Shown here: positions 12,699-13,037 of the stretch, one piece after another
How the letters are laid out: each line of letters opens with the position of its first letter
Position numbering within the stretch: position 1 is the first letter of the stretch
Assembly (NCBI GenBank): GCA_936943315.1
Contig: CAKZJM010000391.1
Coordinates: 1 to 13,037 of the forward strand
From: an uncultured Methylophilus sp.
GTDB lineage: Bacteria > Pseudomonadota > Gammaproteobacteria > Burkholderiales > Methylophilaceae
Length of the DNA stretch: 13,037 nucleotides
Reading direction: 5' to 3'
Translations under genes and position numbers: made by a program
Notes under the pieces: generated by a model
Seen by the model: only the letters and a program-made list of their open reading frames with translations
The model's database searches: none
Told to the model about the DNA's origin: nothing

Positions 12699-13037
12699 GT
12701 ATCAAGATGGATAAACGCGCCTATGCGGAAATGTTTGGTCCGACCGTGGGCGATAAAGTCAGACTGGCTGACACCGAGCTTTGGGTAGAGGTTGAAAAAG
12801 ACTACACCATCTATGGCGAAGAAGTGAAATTTGGTGGCGGCAAGGTCATCCGCGATGGCATGGGCCAAGGTCAGGGTCTGGCGGCAGAAGTGGCCGATAC
12901 CGTGATTACCAATGCCCTCATCATAGACCACTGGGGTATTGTGAAAGCGGATATTGGCATCAAGGGCGGTTATATCTCTGGCATCGGCAAAGCCGGTAAC
13001 CCGGATATACAACCCGGCGTCACCATCGCCATTGGCG
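12695..13037 (+). CDS. ureC: Urease alpha subunit UreC, N-terminal 114 residues (runs off window)
   Basis: This is the catalytic subunit of urease; the part with the nickel ligands and the carbamylated lysine lies beyond the window. The visible start, MSIKMDKRAYAEMFGPTVGD followed by KVRLADTELWVEVEKD, is characteristic, as are YGEEVKFGGGKVIRDGMGQ (near residues 40-58) and VITNALIIDHWGIVKADIGI (near 70-89), which form the first beta domain. The ATG overlaps the ureB stop (ATGA) and GGGAG at 12683-12687 is a good ribosome site. The frame stays open to the last base, so the truncation comes from the window edge and not from a mutation. Confidence 0.97.
   Translation, partial: MSIKMDKRAYAEMFGPTVGDKVRLADTELWVEVEKDYTIYGEEVKFGGGKVIRDGMGQGQGLAAEVADTVITNALIIDHWGIVKADIGIKGGYISGIGKAGNPDIQPGVTIAIG

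Noticed and set aside
12557..13012. 151-residue open frame on the - strand over ureB and ureC
   Set aside because: It is opposite highly conserved urease subunit codons, so it is a shadow frame.

Overview
The window reads as a chromosomal segment of a methylotrophic betaproteobacterium, most likely of the Methylophilaceae (Methylophilus/Methylotenera type). This rests on recall: the formamidase, its FmdB partner, the porin and the amide/urea transporter match the fmd genes described in Methylophilus methylotrophus in kind and length. No database comparison was possible. All genes from base 2707 onward are on the + strand and form a nitrogen-scavenging island for short-chain amides and urea.

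Layout. Bases 1-1922 hold the 3' part of a glycogen-debranching (GH133-type) gene that enters from upstream. It is followed, convergently, by a small lipoprotein gene on the - strand (1939-2544); neither has an obvious link to amide use. A 162-bp divergent gap then leads into the island: a porin (fmdC, 2707-3906), formamidase (fmdA, 3948-5171), a zinc-ribbon protein (fmdB, 5183-5521), a complete five-gene urea/amide ABC transporter (urtABCDE, 5630-10761), then urease genes ureD, ureA, ureB and the first 114 codons of ureC, which runs off the right edge.

How the genes work together. The porin would admit amides or urea through the outer membrane, and the Tat-type binding protein UrtA (FmdD-like) would capture them in the periplasm. 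UrtB/UrtC with the ATPases UrtD/UrtE would import them. Formamidase then releases ammonia and formate from formamide, and urease releases ammonia and CO2 from urea. UreD is the nickel-insertion chaperone; the remaining accessory genes (ureE, ureF, ureG) are presumably downstream.

The genes are familiar families. The less expected material lies between them. The gaps after urtA and urtB each hold a long hairpin without a U-tract, better explained as RNA-stabilising or processing structures than as terminators. Three successive gaps in the urease part (before ureD, before ureA, between ureA and ureB) each hold a different palindromic repeat element: inverted arrays of 9-bp units, inverted arrays of 10-bp units, and a concentric 119-bp palindrome. 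UrtC has a 62-residue polar tail whose DNA contains a perfect 10-bp inverted repeat. No tRNA, rRNA, CRISPR array or transposase was found, and no gene-free stretch exceeds about 170 bases.
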